64,000 nucleotides of DNA from Myxococcales bacterium (GCA_016793465.1 JAEUJW010000022.1:120218-184217), one strand, 5' to 3'; shown: positions 1 to 9,754, counted from the first letter of the stretch. The notes: a model not told the origin generated them from the letters alone. Numbers and translations: made by a program.

Positions 1-152
1 CGGACATCGCCCTGGACCCGCTCGACGTCGACGCCCTCGAGCGCCCGGGTCCGATCGCGCACGACCACGCGGACCCGGTCGCCGCGCGCCACCAGCGTGC
101 GTACGAGGTTCGCTCCGACATGACCCGAGGCGCCGGTGACAGTGACCTGCAT
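1..152 (-). CDS. NAD(P)-dependent epimerase/dehydratase (SDR-type), N-terminal part only
   Basis: The minus strand starts with ATG at 150-152 and runs off the left edge of the window. The first residues read MQVTVTGASGHVGANLVRTL, the Gly-rich nucleotide-binding loop (GxxGxxG) of extended short-chain dehydrogenases such as dihydroflavonol-4-reductase-like epimerases. It continues with a basic strand (DRVRVVVRD) typical of the second Rossmann beta-strand that selects NAD(P). Only about 50 residues are visible, so the substrate cannot be named. It lies on the host chromosome outside the element, and diverges from the kinase gene that starts at 307. Confidence 0.75.
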   Translation of the reverse strand, partial: MQVTVTGASGHVGANLVRTLVARGDRVRVVVRDRTRALEGVDVERVQGDV

Positions 153-1187
153 GGAGCGGCATCCTAGGCCAGCTCGCGTCGCCTCCCCCGCCGTCATGGC
201 GTGTCCCCGCGCACACGCCCGTCCGCCCCCGCGGCGCCTGCGAGGCGCCTGCGCGCGCATGTGTGCAGATCTAACGATCGGCGTCCTTTGCTAGCCTGGT
301 GCGGTCATGGCGGATTCCGTCGACATCGGCAGCGACGCCACCGTGGTCGGCGCGGGACCTCGGCCGCCCGAGGAGCCCGGCCACGGCGACGACACCATCG
401 GCGCCGCCGCCTCGAGCTCGCGCAGCCGCATCACCGGCTCGCGCATCCGCCTGACCCTGCCGCCGAAGGACCTCCCGGCCGGCCTCGACCGCTCGACCCT
501 CAGCCCCGCCGAGCGCGCCCTCACCGTCTCGCGCTACATCCTGCTCGCGCGCCTCGGCGTCGGCGGCATGGGCATGGTCTACCTCGCCTACGACCCCGCG
601 CTCGACCGCAAGATCGCCGTCAAGCTGCTGCGCCCCGGCGCCGACGGCGAGTCCGCCGCAGAGGCCCACGCCCGCCTCCACCGCGAGGCCCAGGCGCTCG
701 CCCGCCTGTCCCACCCCAACGTCGTCGCCGTCCACGACGTCGGCACCTACGACGCCCGCAGCCTCTACGGCGACCAGGCCGACGCCGACGAGGCCGACGG
801 CGTGTTCATCGTCATGGAGTACGTCGAGGGCGTCACCCTGGCCCGCTGGCTCGACGAGCGCCGCCGACCGTGGCGCGACGTGCTCGCCGTGTTCCTCGCC
901 GCCGGTCGCGGCCTCGCCGCGGCCCACGCGGTCGGCATCCTCCACCGCGACTTCAAGCCGAGCAACGTGCTCGTCAAGCAGGACGGCAGCGTGCACGTGT
1001 TCGACTTCGGCCTGGCCCGCGCCGCCGGCCTCGCCGAGGCGGTGCACCACTACGAGCCGCTCGACCCGCACAGCAACCCCTCGGTCTCGCTCGCCGCCCC
1101 GCTCACCCAGATCGGCGCGGTCGTCGGCACGCCGGTGTACATGGCGCCCGAGCAGCGCGGCGGCGAGGGCGTCGACGAGCGCTGCGA

Positions 1188-1201
1188 CCAGTTCAGCTTC
1201 T
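1188..1201. repeat. attL core, 14-bp direct repeat
   Basis: The sequence CCAGTTCAGCTTCT is identical to the right copy at 57798-57811. It encodes the QFSF part of kinase subdomain IX in the host frame. The motif CCCTGCA occurs close by on the element side of both copies (1207-1213 and 57790-57796), a possible accessory site for the recombinase. Confidence 0.9.
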
Positions 1202-1472
1202 TCTCATCCCTGCATCTCTCGCATCCCCCGGCAGCCCGCAAGCAAAGCCAAATGCGCGAGATTGCAGGGTTTAATTCGCCCGTAATTTATCGTGCCAACC
1301 CCCAAGACACCCCCGCAGGTCTCCGTGGGTTTGGAGAAAACCAGGAGACGGACCCAAGGGGGGCCAGGCGGGGCTTGTGTGACCCCGCGGCCCCCAGAGG
1401 CCGGACGCGCGGCTGTGTGCCTCAGTTGAATCGGCCTCGCGCGGCGGGAGTCCATCGAGCCATGACCACACC
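1202..1472. other. Left-end non-coding DNA of the element
   Basis: About 270 bp between attL and the arsM remnant has no convincing gene on either strand. It has two AT-richer patches (around 1270-1300) in otherwise GC-rich DNA. Its position makes it a likely site for integrase arm binding, but I see no clear repeated arm motif beyond the CCCTGCA shared with the right end. Confidence 0.5.
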
Positions 1473-1787
1473 CAGGTCGACGTCATCCTGTCCAACTGCG
1501 TCATCAACCTGTCCCCCGGCAAGCGCGCCGTGTTCACCGAGGCGTTCCGCGTGCTGAAGCCCGGCGGGCGGCTTGCGATCTTCGGAGTCGCTGGTTGTGT
1601 GTCCGGGGCCGCAGAAGTCGGGGTTGTCGAGGCGTTGCTGCGGGACGCTGGCTTTGAGAACATCCACATAACGGTGAAGCCCGAGAGTCGAGAGTTCATC
1701 CGCGACTGGTTCCCGGGCTCCGGGGCCGAGGACTACGTCTCGGCCGCGACGATCGAGGCGACGCGCCCACGAGGTGCGGAGGCATGA
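1473..1787 (+). pseudogene. arsM: Arsenite methyltransferase ArsM remnant
   Basis: The frame reads [18 protein letters not shown], then [14 protein letters not shown], then GCVSGA and [14 protein letters not shown]. All of these are characteristic of the C-terminal half of ArsM (As(III) S-adenosylmethionine methyltransferase), including the conserved Cys of SNCVINLSP. The N-terminal SAM-binding half is missing. A stretch of roughly 20-30 residues normally found between RLAISD and the GCVxGA segment is deleted. Before about 1473 the sequence stops resembling ArsM. The remnant ends TGA at 1785-1787 and overlaps the next start (ATGA). It is a decayed part of the arsenic island. Confidence 0.8.
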
Positions 1788-2362
1788 TCTCGCCCGAGAT
1801 GCGCGGCGCCTGGAAGGAGCTGGAGCGGAAGCTGCGGCCGTTCGTCGAGCGCCGCGTGTCCGGCCCCGATGCGGACGACGTCCTACAAGACGTCTTTCTG
1901 CGAATGCAGCTTGGCCTGCCTGGCCTGCGCGAGGAGGACCGCTTCGGGCCGTGGGTGTACCAGGTGGCGCGGAGCGCCATCCTGGATCACCGCCGGCGCG
2001 CGGCCCGGCGTCCGATCGCTTCGACCGAGGCACCCGAGGAGGCCGTCCCTGCAGTGGATTTCGAGGAAGACGGCGCCGTGGAACGCGAATTCGCCGCCTT
2101 CGTCGCGCCGTTCATCGCCATGCTGCCGTCGCCGTACCGGGAGGCGCTGACGCTGACCGAGCTCGAGGGGCTGACGCAGAAGGACGCCGCGGTGATGCTG
2201 GGCGTGTCGCTGTCGGGCATGAAGTCGCGGGTCCAGCGGGGCCGCGTCCGGCTGCGTGAGCTGTTTCAGGAGTGCTGTGAGATCACGATCGACCCACGGG
2301 GCCGGGTGATCGGCTACGAACGCCGCCCTGACTGGAAGCCGCCGGGCGGCTGCTGTTCGTGA
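1784..2362 (+). CDS. sigZ: ECF RNA polymerase sigma factor, SigZ-like
   Basis: The protein has 192 residues. Region 2 ([14 protein letters not shown], then [18 protein letters not shown]) and region 4 ([20 protein letters not shown], then [18 protein letters not shown]) are clear, in the order of an ECF sigma factor. The C-terminal tail ([19 protein letters not shown], ending CCS) is the tail seen in SigZ-type factors that often sit beside arsenic genes. The start ATG (1784) overlaps the stop of the arsM remnant, so it was translationally coupled to arsM. The two Cys pairs could sense As(III); that is inference. Confidence 0.82.
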   Translation: MISPEMRGAWKELERKLRPFVERRVSGPDADDVLQDVFLRMQLGLPGLREEDRFGPWVYQVARSAILDHRRRAARRPIASTEAPEEAVPAVDFEEDGAVEREFAAFVAPFIAMLPSPYREALTLTELEGLTQKDAAVMLGVSLSGMKSRVQRGRVRLRELFQECCEITIDPRGRVIGYERRPDWKPPGGCCS

Positions 2363-2366
2363 CCAT

Positions 2367-3755
2367 ATGGGCATATCACGCCACCTGCTTGAGAATGCAA
2401 TCTGCGCACTGCGCGAAACCACACATGCACGGCTTTCAGCCATTCTTGATGATATCGGCGTTCCCAACGCACCTCAAAATGAAGGACTAACAAAGGCGAA
2501 GGACACCGCAGCACGAGCAGCCTTGGTACCCGCGCACCAAGTTGATCAAATCGCCCGAAAGTTTATAGACCGGGTGCGGATGGAGGGCGAAATTTTTGCC
2601 AGGGAGGCTTTCAGCTTGGAGGAGGCGCTTTGGAAGGCCGAGGGAGGCCCCGTGTCGATTCCGCGCCGAAGCCGACATGAGCTTGCGGAGCATCTGGACG
2701 GAGAAGATATACCCGTATTTCTAAAGAGTGAGGAGTTCTTGTCAAGCCTAGAGGGGCTGTCTCTGATCGATTCCGACCAGATTGTCCGTAGCTATTTTGG
2801 CGTCCGACCTAAGATCGTTCAGCACATGATCAAGAACGACGACTATGGTTGGTCCGGATTCTTTCAAGAAGTCAAAGCAGACGACCTGTCAGACCGTAGG
2901 TTCGTCCAACTCCTCGAGAAGTTGGTAGCGCCTCGCGTGCGTCCAAACGCTGACGCCCAATACAGTATGGTGCGCGCAGCCAACGTCGTTCTGGCTAGGT
3001 GTAGTGCCGAGTTGCGGGAGATTGGGGAAGACGGCGGATATCCTCGCTTTGCGCTGGTGCAAAAAGGTACGCCCCAGGGACGGGTCAAGAACCTGATATT
3101 CGCATCATCGATAAAGCCAGATATTATCCTGCGCGATGCAGCTGCGAATGATATCGAAGTCGTCAACGGAGGCGACAAGGTGCTTGTCTACGACCGGCCT
3201 CTTGGAAGAGAGGGATTAAGGTGGCAGGACCTGCAAGCATGGTGGGCTGAAACCCGCAATATTCCCGACATGAACGTGGCGAAACAGACCCTCTATTGCC
3301 GGCTACGAGACATCCTGCCCCCTGATTCCCCACCGCAACGCCTGCTATTTGTCGAGTATCATCGCTGGCTTGCAGAGTCGGTTCCAGAAATGCCAGCACT
3401 CCTTCCGGAAGTATGGCTTCATTACGATCCGTTATCAGCTCGGCAGCGTGGGTTTGAAGTGCTCCTCAGGCAACGCATGGATTTCCTTCTGCTTTTTCCT
3501 GGAGACGTCCGCGTTGTGCTCGAGGTGGACGGAAAACACCATTACTCGGACTCTGACGGAAGCGCGAATCCGGGCAAATACTCTCGCATGGCCTGCGCCG
3601 ATCGCGAGCTCAAACTATCCGGATACGAAGTGTATCGCTTCGGAGGAAAAGAACTAACTGCCGCGAGCGAAGCTGACCAACGTCCCGCGAAGGTCCTACG
3701 TGAATTCTTTGTCGATCTTTTTCGCCGGCACAAAGTTCCTGTACCGAAGAAGTGA
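2367..3755 (+). CDS. AbiJ-like protein with C-terminal PD-(D/E)XK/DUF559-type nuclease domain
   Basis: The protein has 462 residues. The middle (VKNLIFASSIKPDIILRD, then NDIEVVNGGDKVLVYDRP and LRWQDLQAWW) resembles the conserved region of AbiJ-related abortive-infection proteins. Around residues 370-415 the segment MDFLLLFPG, VVLEVDGKHHYSD and YEVYRFGG looks like a VSR/DUF559 endonuclease core. Asp of MDF, Glu of LEVD and Lys of DGK are candidate catalytic residues. Codon third positions are clearly less GC-rich than in the ars genes on both sides, so it is a later insertion into the island. It starts 4 bp after the sigma factor. The role is probably phage defence (inference); family assignment is from memory of AbiJ motifs. 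Confidence 0.55.
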   Translation: MGISRHLLENAICALRETTHARLSAILDDIGVPNAPQNEGLTKAKDTAARAALVPAHQVDQIARKFIDRVRMEGEIFAREAFSLEEALWKAEGGPVSIPRRSRHELAEHLDGEDIPVFLKSEEFLSSLEGLSLIDSDQIVRSYFGVRPKIVQHMIKNDDYGWSGFFQEVKADDLSDRRFVQLLEKLVAPRVRPNADAQYSMVRAANVVLARCSAELREIGEDGGYPRFALVQKGTPQGRVKNLIFASSIKPDIILRDAAANDIEVVNGGDKVLVYDRPLGREGLRWQDLQAWWAETRNIPDMNVAKQTLYCRLRDILPPDSPPQRLLFVEYHRWLAESVPEMPALLPEVWLHYDPLSARQRGFEVLLRQRMDFLLLFPGDVRVVLEVDGKHHYSDSDGSANPGKYSRMACADRELKLSGYEVYRFGGKELTAASEADQRPAKVLREFFVDLFRRHKVPVPKK

Positions 3756-3791
3756 CCACTGGCGACGCCAAGGGCGATAGTGGTTAGCGGT

Positions 3792-4225
3792 TCAACTGGG
3801 GACACTGCCGTCCAGGGTGCCGAGACGCGCATCGAGCTCCGCCGCCGCACGGCGGAACCGTCCCCGCATCTCGTCGGGACCGAGGGACGGATCGCTGCTC
3901 GCCGGGTCGTCGATCGGCCAGTGGAGTCGGGTCGCCTTGCTCAAGAACAGCGGGCACACCTCCTCAGCGCACAGCGTCACGACGAGGTCGACGCTGTCGG
4001 GGTCAATCGACGAGACCGACTTCGATGTGTGCGAGGAGATGTCGAGCCCGCGCTCGGCCATGACCTCCACCGCGTACGGGTTGACCCGGGTCGGCTGAGA
4101 GCCCGCGCTCCGGACGTGCACCCGCTCGCCCCAGCGCGCGCGTGCCAGGGCCTCCGCCATCTGGCTACGCGAGGAGTTGGCGACACAGAGAAACAGGATG
4201 TTGCGGACGGGGGCGGTCGTGGGCG

Positions 4226-4229
<4 letters not shown>
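3792..4229 (-). CDS. arsC: Arsenate reductase, low-molecular-weight phosphatase type
   Basis: The protein has 145 residues. The N-terminal loop [17 protein letters not shown] is the CxxNxxRS phosphate/arsenate-binding loop with nucleophile Cys15. Two further cysteines, Cys87 and Cys92 in TLCAEEVCP, fit the relay cysteines of thioredoxin-coupled ArsC. HWPIDDPA carries the acid-base Asp. It reduces As(V) to As(III) for export by the adjacent Acr3. The ATG (4227-4229) overlaps the acr3 stop (ATGA), so it is the last gene of the arsR-acr3-arsC operon. Confidence 0.9.
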
Positions 4230-5278
<1,049 letters not shown>

Positions 5279-5304
5279 GACATCGTCTCCTGACGATTTT
5301 GCGG

Positions 5305-5646
5305 TTACAGGCCGCCGACCAGCGCTTTCAGCCGGCGTAGCGCGCGGGGCTCGATGCAGTAGCAGGTGCGAGGGCCGTTGATCTCGCCGCGGATCAAGCC
5401 GGCATCCTTGAGCACCTTGAGGTGCTGGGAGACCGTGGACTGGGCGAGCGGGAGCACCTCGACGATCTCACCGCAGATGCAGGCGCTTCTCCGGACCAGC
5501 AGGCGGAGGATCTGCACCCGGGCAGGATGGCCGATCGCCTTGGCGAGCGTGGCGAGCTCGGCGTCCGCATCCTCGCCCTCGATAGGCCGCAGATCGGGCC
5601 TTTCGTCCGCTGGAGGACAGCATGCCGAAGCGCGCTCGTCGTTCAT
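5305..5646 (-). CDS. arsR: ArsR/SmtB-family arsenic-responsive repressor
   Basis: The protein has 113 residues and a winged helix ([18 protein letters not shown], then [18 protein letters not shown]). The ACICGEI segment holds the cysteines of the alpha3-type metalloid site (CxC), as in ArsR repressors. The N-terminal tail adds a vicinal pair (SACCPP). The ATG at 5644-5646 has no clear ribosome site. An in-frame TAA lies just upstream, so either this start is used on a leaderless message or a downstream one is. The palindrome at 5645-5660 overlaps the start, consistent with autoregulation. Confidence 0.88.
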   Translation of the reverse strand: MNDERASACCPPADERPDLRPIEGEDADAELATLAKAIGHPARVQILRLLVRRSACICGEIVEVLPLAQSTVSQHLKVLKDAGLIRGEINGPRTCYCIEPRALRRLKALVGGL

Positions 5647-5660
5647 CGTTTTTTAACGAT
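5645..5660. promoter_or_regulatory. Probable ArsR operator, perfect inverted repeat
   Basis: ATCGTT and AACGAT arms of 6 bp are separated by TTTT, overlap the arsR start codon and lie in the gap between divergent ars operons. The site is AT-rich against a GC-rich background. Placement and symmetry fit an ArsR operator controlling both directions; binding itself is inference. Confidence 0.5.
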
Positions 5661-5809
5661 ATAGACTTCGTGGGGCACTTCAAGCCTGAAAGCTCACTCT
5701 TAGTTCATGGGCAAAAAGGCTCCGCCGTGGGCGAAAAGAGTCTGCGTCCTTCCGGCGACCCCGGCGTCTTCGAGGCTGAGCCCGCGGCACGTCCGTGGGC
5801 CGACCCGCC

Positions 5810-6328
5810 ATGTACTGGACCAGCCTCGTCATCTTCACCACCTTCCTCTTCGTCGCCGCCATCGACGGGTTTTACTACCACCTGCACAAGTTCCGCCTCT
5901 GGGCGCACCCCGACACGTGGGCCGAACACGTCTTCCACACTGCGCGTGCCGTGCTGACCCCGCCGATCTTGTGGGCGCTCTACGTCGCTAAGGGTCCCAG
6001 CCTGGCCTTGGCGGCGATGCTCGTCGGCCTCGATGTGGTCGCCACGGTGCTGGACGTGCGGGCCGAGCCCGATAGCCGCCGCCGCTTCGGGGGGCTACCG
6101 CGGGGCGAATTTCTCGTCCATGTCGTGGCGACCCTGCTTCACGTGGCGGCGCTGGCGACCGCGTTCACGGCCGGCTGGTTGGGGGATGAAGTGCCGACCA
6201 CCCCCGCGTTCGGCGTCCTGGCCTACGCTTTGGTCCTCGGCTCGTCTGTCGCCGCGGTCCAGCATGTCGCTCTCGCGGTCCGTGGTGCACCAGGTGCGTG
6301 TTGCATGTCGCGCAGGACCGCTGCGTGA
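5810..6328 (+). CDS. Small integral membrane protein of the arsenic island
   Basis: The protein has 172 residues from the ATG at 5810; an in-frame GTG at 5795 is an alternative start. It has four or five hydrophobic helices: SLVIFTTFLFVAAIDG, AVLTPPILWALYVA, LAAMLVGLDVVATVL, a VHVVATLLHVAALATAF helix and a final helix near AYALVLGSSVAAVQHVAL. The C-terminus carries a vicinal cysteine pair (GACCMSRR). I do not recognise the family. Its position as first gene of the plus-strand ars operon, ahead of the flavoprotein and MFS exporter, and the Cys pair suggest a part in arsenic handling (inference). Confidence 0.7.
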   Translation: MYWTSLVIFTTFLFVAAIDGFYYHLHKFRLWAHPDTWAEHVFHTARAVLTPPILWALYVAKGPSLALAAMLVGLDVVATVLDVRAEPDSRRRFGGLPRGEFLVHVVATLLHVAALATAFTAGWLGDEVPTTPAFGVLAYALVLGSSVAAVQHVALAVRGAPGACCMSRRTAA

Positions 6329-6405
6329 ATTCCGAGCATCTGCGAATTCCTGCGTCCTTGCGACTCCATCGGCGTCTTCTCGGGAGACTTTAGAGGTTGC
6401 GTTCC

Positions 6406-7809
6406 ATGACTACCATCGAACCCGTCGTCATCATCGGTGCCGGCCCCGTGGGGCTCGCCGCGGCTTCACACCTGATCTTGCGCGGTATTCGGCCCGTCGT
6501 CCTCGAGCGGGGCGATGGCCCTGCCGCCAACGTTCGTTCGTGGGGGCACGTGCGCCTGTTCTCGCCGTGGCGCTACTGTGTCGACGCGGCGTCCCGGGAG
6601 CTGCTCGTGGCCAGCGGGTGGCGAGCGCCCGACCCAGACGCTCATCCGACCGGCCACGAGCTCGTGTCGGAGTACCTGGCGCCGCTGGCGAGCACCTCCG
6701 CGATGCGGCCGGTCGTGCGCTTCGGCGCGAGCGTGGTCTCCGTGTCCCGCCTCGGTATCGATCGCATGTCGTCACGCGGTCGGCAGGAGGCGCCCTACCG
6801 CGTCGTCCTGCGGACGGGCGCGGGTGTCGAGGTGATCTTGACGCGCGCCGTGATCGACGCTTCGGGCACGTTCTCCTCGCCGAATCCGCTCGGCGCCGAC
6901 GGCGTCCCCGCGCAGGGCGAGCATGAGGCGGCGACGAGCATCTGGTACGGGATCCCCGACGTCCTCCAGGTCGATCGCGCTCGCTACGCCGGCCGGCGGG
7001 TGCTGGTCGTCGGCAGCGGCCACTCCGCCTTCAACGCGTTGATCGATCTGGCGACGCTCGTGTCGCAGGACCCGACCACGACCATCGACTGGGTCGTCCG
7101 CCGCACGGATCTCAGCCGCGCGTTCGGTGGGGGCACCAACGACCAGCTCGCCGCCCGGGGCCAGCTCGGCGACACGGTCAAGGACCTCGCGGCCCGCGGC
7201 GTCATGCGGATTCATACCGGCTTCGCGGTCGAGTACGTCGAACACAACCCCGCGGGGCTGGTGGTGGCGAGCGGCGAAAAGCGCCTCGGGCCTTTCGACG
7301 AGATCATCGTCGCGACCGGGTTCCGGCCGGACCTGACGATGACACGCGAGCTGCGGCTGGCGATCGATCCGATCGTTGAGAGCCCCGCCGTGCTCGCCCC
7401 TCTGATCGATCCCAATCTCCACAGTTGCGGGTCGGTCCCGCCCCACGGCGTCGACGAGCTCAGCCATCCCGACAAGGGCTTCTACATCCTCGGCATGAAG
7501 AGCTACGGCCGGGCTCCGACGTTCCTGATGCTGACAGGCTTCGAGCAGGCGCGCTCGGTCGCCGCCGCCATCGCCGGCGACTGGGAGGCCGCGAGGGAGG
7601 TGCGGCTCGTCCTCCCCGAGACGGGCGTCTGCACGCTGGACCCGGCGCCGGGCGCCTCAACGACCGCATGCTGTGCGCCATCGCCGGCGCCGGAGGCTCT
7701 GGGCGTCGAGGTCGCTCCGATTCCTCCGGCGGCACCTCCGGCGGCCTCCTCGTGCTGCAGCACGAAGCCGCCGAGCACTCCGGCCAAGACCTCTGCGTGC
7801 TGCAGTTGA
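6406..7809 (+). CDS. ArsO-like flavin-dependent monooxygenase with Cys-rich tail
   Basis: The protein has 467 residues. It has an N-terminal FAD-binding GxGxxG (VIIGAGPVGLAAASHLILRG), a second nucleotide-binding GxGxxA (VLVVGSGHSAFNALID) and the ATG motif near FAD (IIVATGFRPD). That is the plan of flavoprotein monooxygenases, including ArsO found in ars operons. The last 60 residues are Pro/Ala-rich with three Cys pairs (TACCAP, SSCCST, SACCS), which could bind As(III). The start ATG at 6406 is preferred to an upstream TTG at 6397. The next gene starts 5 bp after its stop. The substrate is unproven. Confidence 0.72.
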   Translation: MTTIEPVVIIGAGPVGLAAASHLILRGIRPVVLERGDGPAANVRSWGHVRLFSPWRYCVDAASRELLVASGWRAPDPDAHPTGHELVSEYLAPLASTSAMRPVVRFGASVVSVSRLGIDRMSSRGRQEAPYRVVLRTGAGVEVILTRAVIDASGTFSSPNPLGADGVPAQGEHEAATSIWYGIPDVLQVDRARYAGRRVLVVGSGHSAFNALIDLATLVSQDPTTTIDWVVRRTDLSRAFGGGTNDQLAARGQLGDTVKDLAARGVMRIHTGFAVEYVEHNPAGLVVASGEKRLGPFDEIIVATGFRPDLTMTRELRLAIDPIVESPAVLAPLIDPNLHSCGSVPPHGVDELSHPDKGFYILGMKSYGRAPTFLMLTGFEQARSVAAAIAGDWEAAREVRLVLPETGVCTLDPAPGASTTACCAPSPAPEALGVEVAPIPPAAPPAASSCCSTKPPSTPAKTSACCS

Positions 7810-7814
7810 CCCCC

Positions 7815-9020
7815 ATGCGCGGCCGACAGGTGTTCGCTCTGGGCCTCTCGCAGCTCGTGGGCTGGGGTGCGCTGTTCTATGCGCTCGTGCCGCTGCAGCA
7901 CGCGCACGCGTTCGGCGTCCCGGCGTCGACGAGCTCCCTGCTCATCACGCTCGCATTGGTCGTGTCCGGTGTCGTGGCTTACCCCGTGGGCGTCCTTCTG
8001 GATCGCGTCGGTGGCCGGGCGGTGCTCCTCGCTGGGTCGATCAGTGGGGTGCTCGTGTTGCTCGGCCTTGCGATCAGTCCCCCTGGGTGGCTCTGGCCGC
8101 TGTTCGTCGCCCTAGGTGTCGTACACGCCTTGATGCTCTACGAGCCGGCCTTCGCCGTGGTCACGGCGCACATCCCGACGATCCCCGCCCGCATGACGGC
8201 ATTGCGGAACGTGACGCTGCTCGGGGGACTGGCGAGCCTGGTGTTCGCGCCGTTGACGGCGCTCGCGCTCGACGCCGCCGGGTCGCGGATGACGCTGCTC
8301 CTGCTCGCCCTTGCGCTCGCAGCGGTCACGCTGCCATCGCACATCCGAATGCCTGCGGGACCCGGTGCGACTCGCGTACACCCCCGCGGGGAGGAGCCAG
8401 GACCGGCCCCGCGCGGCGGAAGGGCCGGGTCGACGCGGGCGGTGTTCACCTTGGCGCTGGCGTTCGGCGTGGCGTCGTTCGTCGCCACAGCGATGCTTTT
8501 CCTGCTCCTCGACCACCTGGCCCAGGACGGTGTCTCACCGACTCAGGGAGCCCTGGTGCTCGGCCTGACCGGCGCTTGCCAACTCCTCGGGCGGATCCTT
8601 CATCCGGCCCTCGCGCGCGTGCGATCGCCGGTCGTCATCGTCGCCATCGGACTGGCGAGCCAGGGGATCGGCGCGATCGGGCTGCTGCTCGGCATATTGG
8701 GCCTGCCGCTGTTCATGCTCGCGTTCGGGGGCGGAAGCGGCTTGCTGACCGTGGCCCGCCCCGCTGTGGTCGAGCACCTGTTCGGTCTCAGCGGCTTCGG
8801 GCGCACCTCCGCGGTGGTCGTCACGGTCGCCGTGTTCGCGCGTGCCGCGGCACCGGCTGCCGTGGCTGTCACGGCTCCGTTCATCGCCTCGACGTCGGCC
8901 CTCTCGGCCCTCGCGCTGGTCTCGTTGCTGGCCGTCCCGGGGCTGCTCCTCGGGCTGGGCCACCAGGCGGGCCCTCCCGGGGACGGGCATTCGGTCACGG
9001 TCGGCAACGGGCGCATGTGA
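7815..9020 (+). CDS. Major facilitator superfamily exporter of the ars island
   Basis: The protein has 401 residues and about twelve hydrophobic helices. The loop YPVGVLLDRVGGRAVLLAG between helices 2 and 3 matches the MFS signature. A soluble linker (GEEPGPAPRGGRAG) separates two six-helix halves. It follows the flavoprotein with 5 bp between them and is presumably co-transcribed and arsenic-induced. MFS proteins in ars operons (for example ArsJ and ArsK) export organic or trivalent arsenicals. Which substrate this one moves cannot be read from the sequence. Confidence 0.78.
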   Translation: MRGRQVFALGLSQLVGWGALFYALVPLQHAHAFGVPASTSSLLITLALVVSGVVAYPVGVLLDRVGGRAVLLAGSISGVLVLLGLAISPPGWLWPLFVALGVVHALMLYEPAFAVVTAHIPTIPARMTALRNVTLLGGLASLVFAPLTALALDAAGSRMTLLLLALALAAVTLPSHIRMPAGPGATRVHPRGEEPGPAPRGGRAGSTRAVFTLALAFGVASFVATAMLFLLLDHLAQDGVSPTQGALVLGLTGACQLLGRILHPALARVRSPVVIVAIGLASQGIGAIGLLLGILGLPLFMLAFGGGSGLLTVARPAVVEHLFGLSGFGRTSAVVVTVAVFARAAAPAAVAVTAPFIASTSALSALALVSLLAVPGLLLGLGHQAGPPGDGHSVTVGNGRM

Positions 9021-9216
9021 TGTTCGCGCCCCGCCTGCACAGATCCGCGAGCTGGCGGTGGATGTGCTCGCACTCCGCGCGGACAGCCGGCGGGAGCTGC
9101 TCCGGGTCGCTCATCGACTGCCAGGCGGCGCGAACGTCCTCAGTTAGCATCGCCCATACATCGGCGGGCAGCGCCAGCGCGAGGAGCGTCGCGGCCTCGG
9201 CGTCCCACGGCGGCAA
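8995..9216 (-). pseudogene. Possible N-terminally truncated small protein fragment
   Basis: An open frame of about 73 codons with coding-like third positions reads PPWDAEAATLLALALPADVW, later EHIHRQLADLCRR and a CxxC-like end. It has no ATG or GTG start (only TTG at 9216) and a stop shortly upstream. It overlaps the end of the MFS gene by 26 bp. I do not recognise it. It may be a relic of a gene whose 5' end was lost when the neighbouring kinase fragment was formed. Confidence 0.3.
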
Positions 9217-9322
9217 CGGGAGCGACGACCCCGCGCCACGCTCTCAAGCGGCGCATCGTCAAGCACATGATCACTTGGCCGCGTCCAGTTGGGCCCGAGT
9301 CCTGACCACGCGCCCGCCTGAC

Positions 9323-9502
9323 GAGCTGGAGGCGTTGGTCGCCTCGGCGCTCGTGGTGATCCCTGAAGACCGTATCGCCACGGCGGAGGATTTCGGACAG
9401 CGACTCGAGTCCATACGCGCCGCGTATGCCGACGAGTCGCGGGCTGCTTCGAGCTGCTTCAGGCCCTCGGAGCGGGCGCCAAGGGCGAGGTCTACAAAGC
9501 CT
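9323..9502 (+). pseudogene. Relic of the double-kinase gene (partial copy of 15389-15584)
   Basis: This 180-bp stretch matches 15389-15584 closely. The peptide ELEALVASAL, IPEDRIATAEDF, LESIRAAYADES is nearly that of the intact kinase. A deletion of 16 bp just after the ADES codons shifts the frame. The match stops abruptly at 9502. The surrounding 9217-9754 has no other gene. It is a leftover of a duplicated kinase locus. Confidence 0.85.
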
Positions 9503-9754
9503 TCACGCCGGGTCCCCCGCGGTGCTCTGCAGCAGGGCGCGCGTGCCAAGCCTGAAGGTGCCGGTCGCGCCAGGTGCACGCCCGCCGCCACGCTACCGTA
9601 GCGTCCGTCTCCGCCGTTCCACGCAGTCGGGACCGGGGAACATGAAGGTCGACAACCCCAGCTCGAAGCGACCCAGCTCGCGCTCTCAGAGGCGGCGACC
9701 TAGTGAAGATGCCGCCGCCTAGCTTACACTGTCCTCACGAGCCACGAAGTCGCA

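Larger units (their letters stand above)
307..1557 (+). pseudogene. Host Ser/Thr protein kinase, 5' half, cut by the integrated element
   Basis: The first 298 codons (307-1200) are a Hanks-type kinase. They contain the Gly loop GVGGMGMVYLAY, the VAIK-like lysine in KIAVKLL, the catalytic loop HRDFKPSNVLV, the DFG in VFDFGLARA and the activation-segment end TPVYMAPEQ. The reading stops matching a kinase exactly at DQFSF (1186-1200), at the left repeat of the element. It then runs through about 119 unrelated codons of element DNA to a stop at 1555-1557. The product lacks kinase subdomains IX-XI, the membrane helix and the TPR region, so it is probably inactive. The missing part is at 57811-60048 and joins in the same frame. 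Confidence 0.93.

Noticed and set aside
3755..3784. Hairpin ACCACT/AGTGGT between the AbiJ-like gene and arsC as a terminator
   Set aside because: Arms are only 6 bp with an 18-base loop and no U-tract on either strand.
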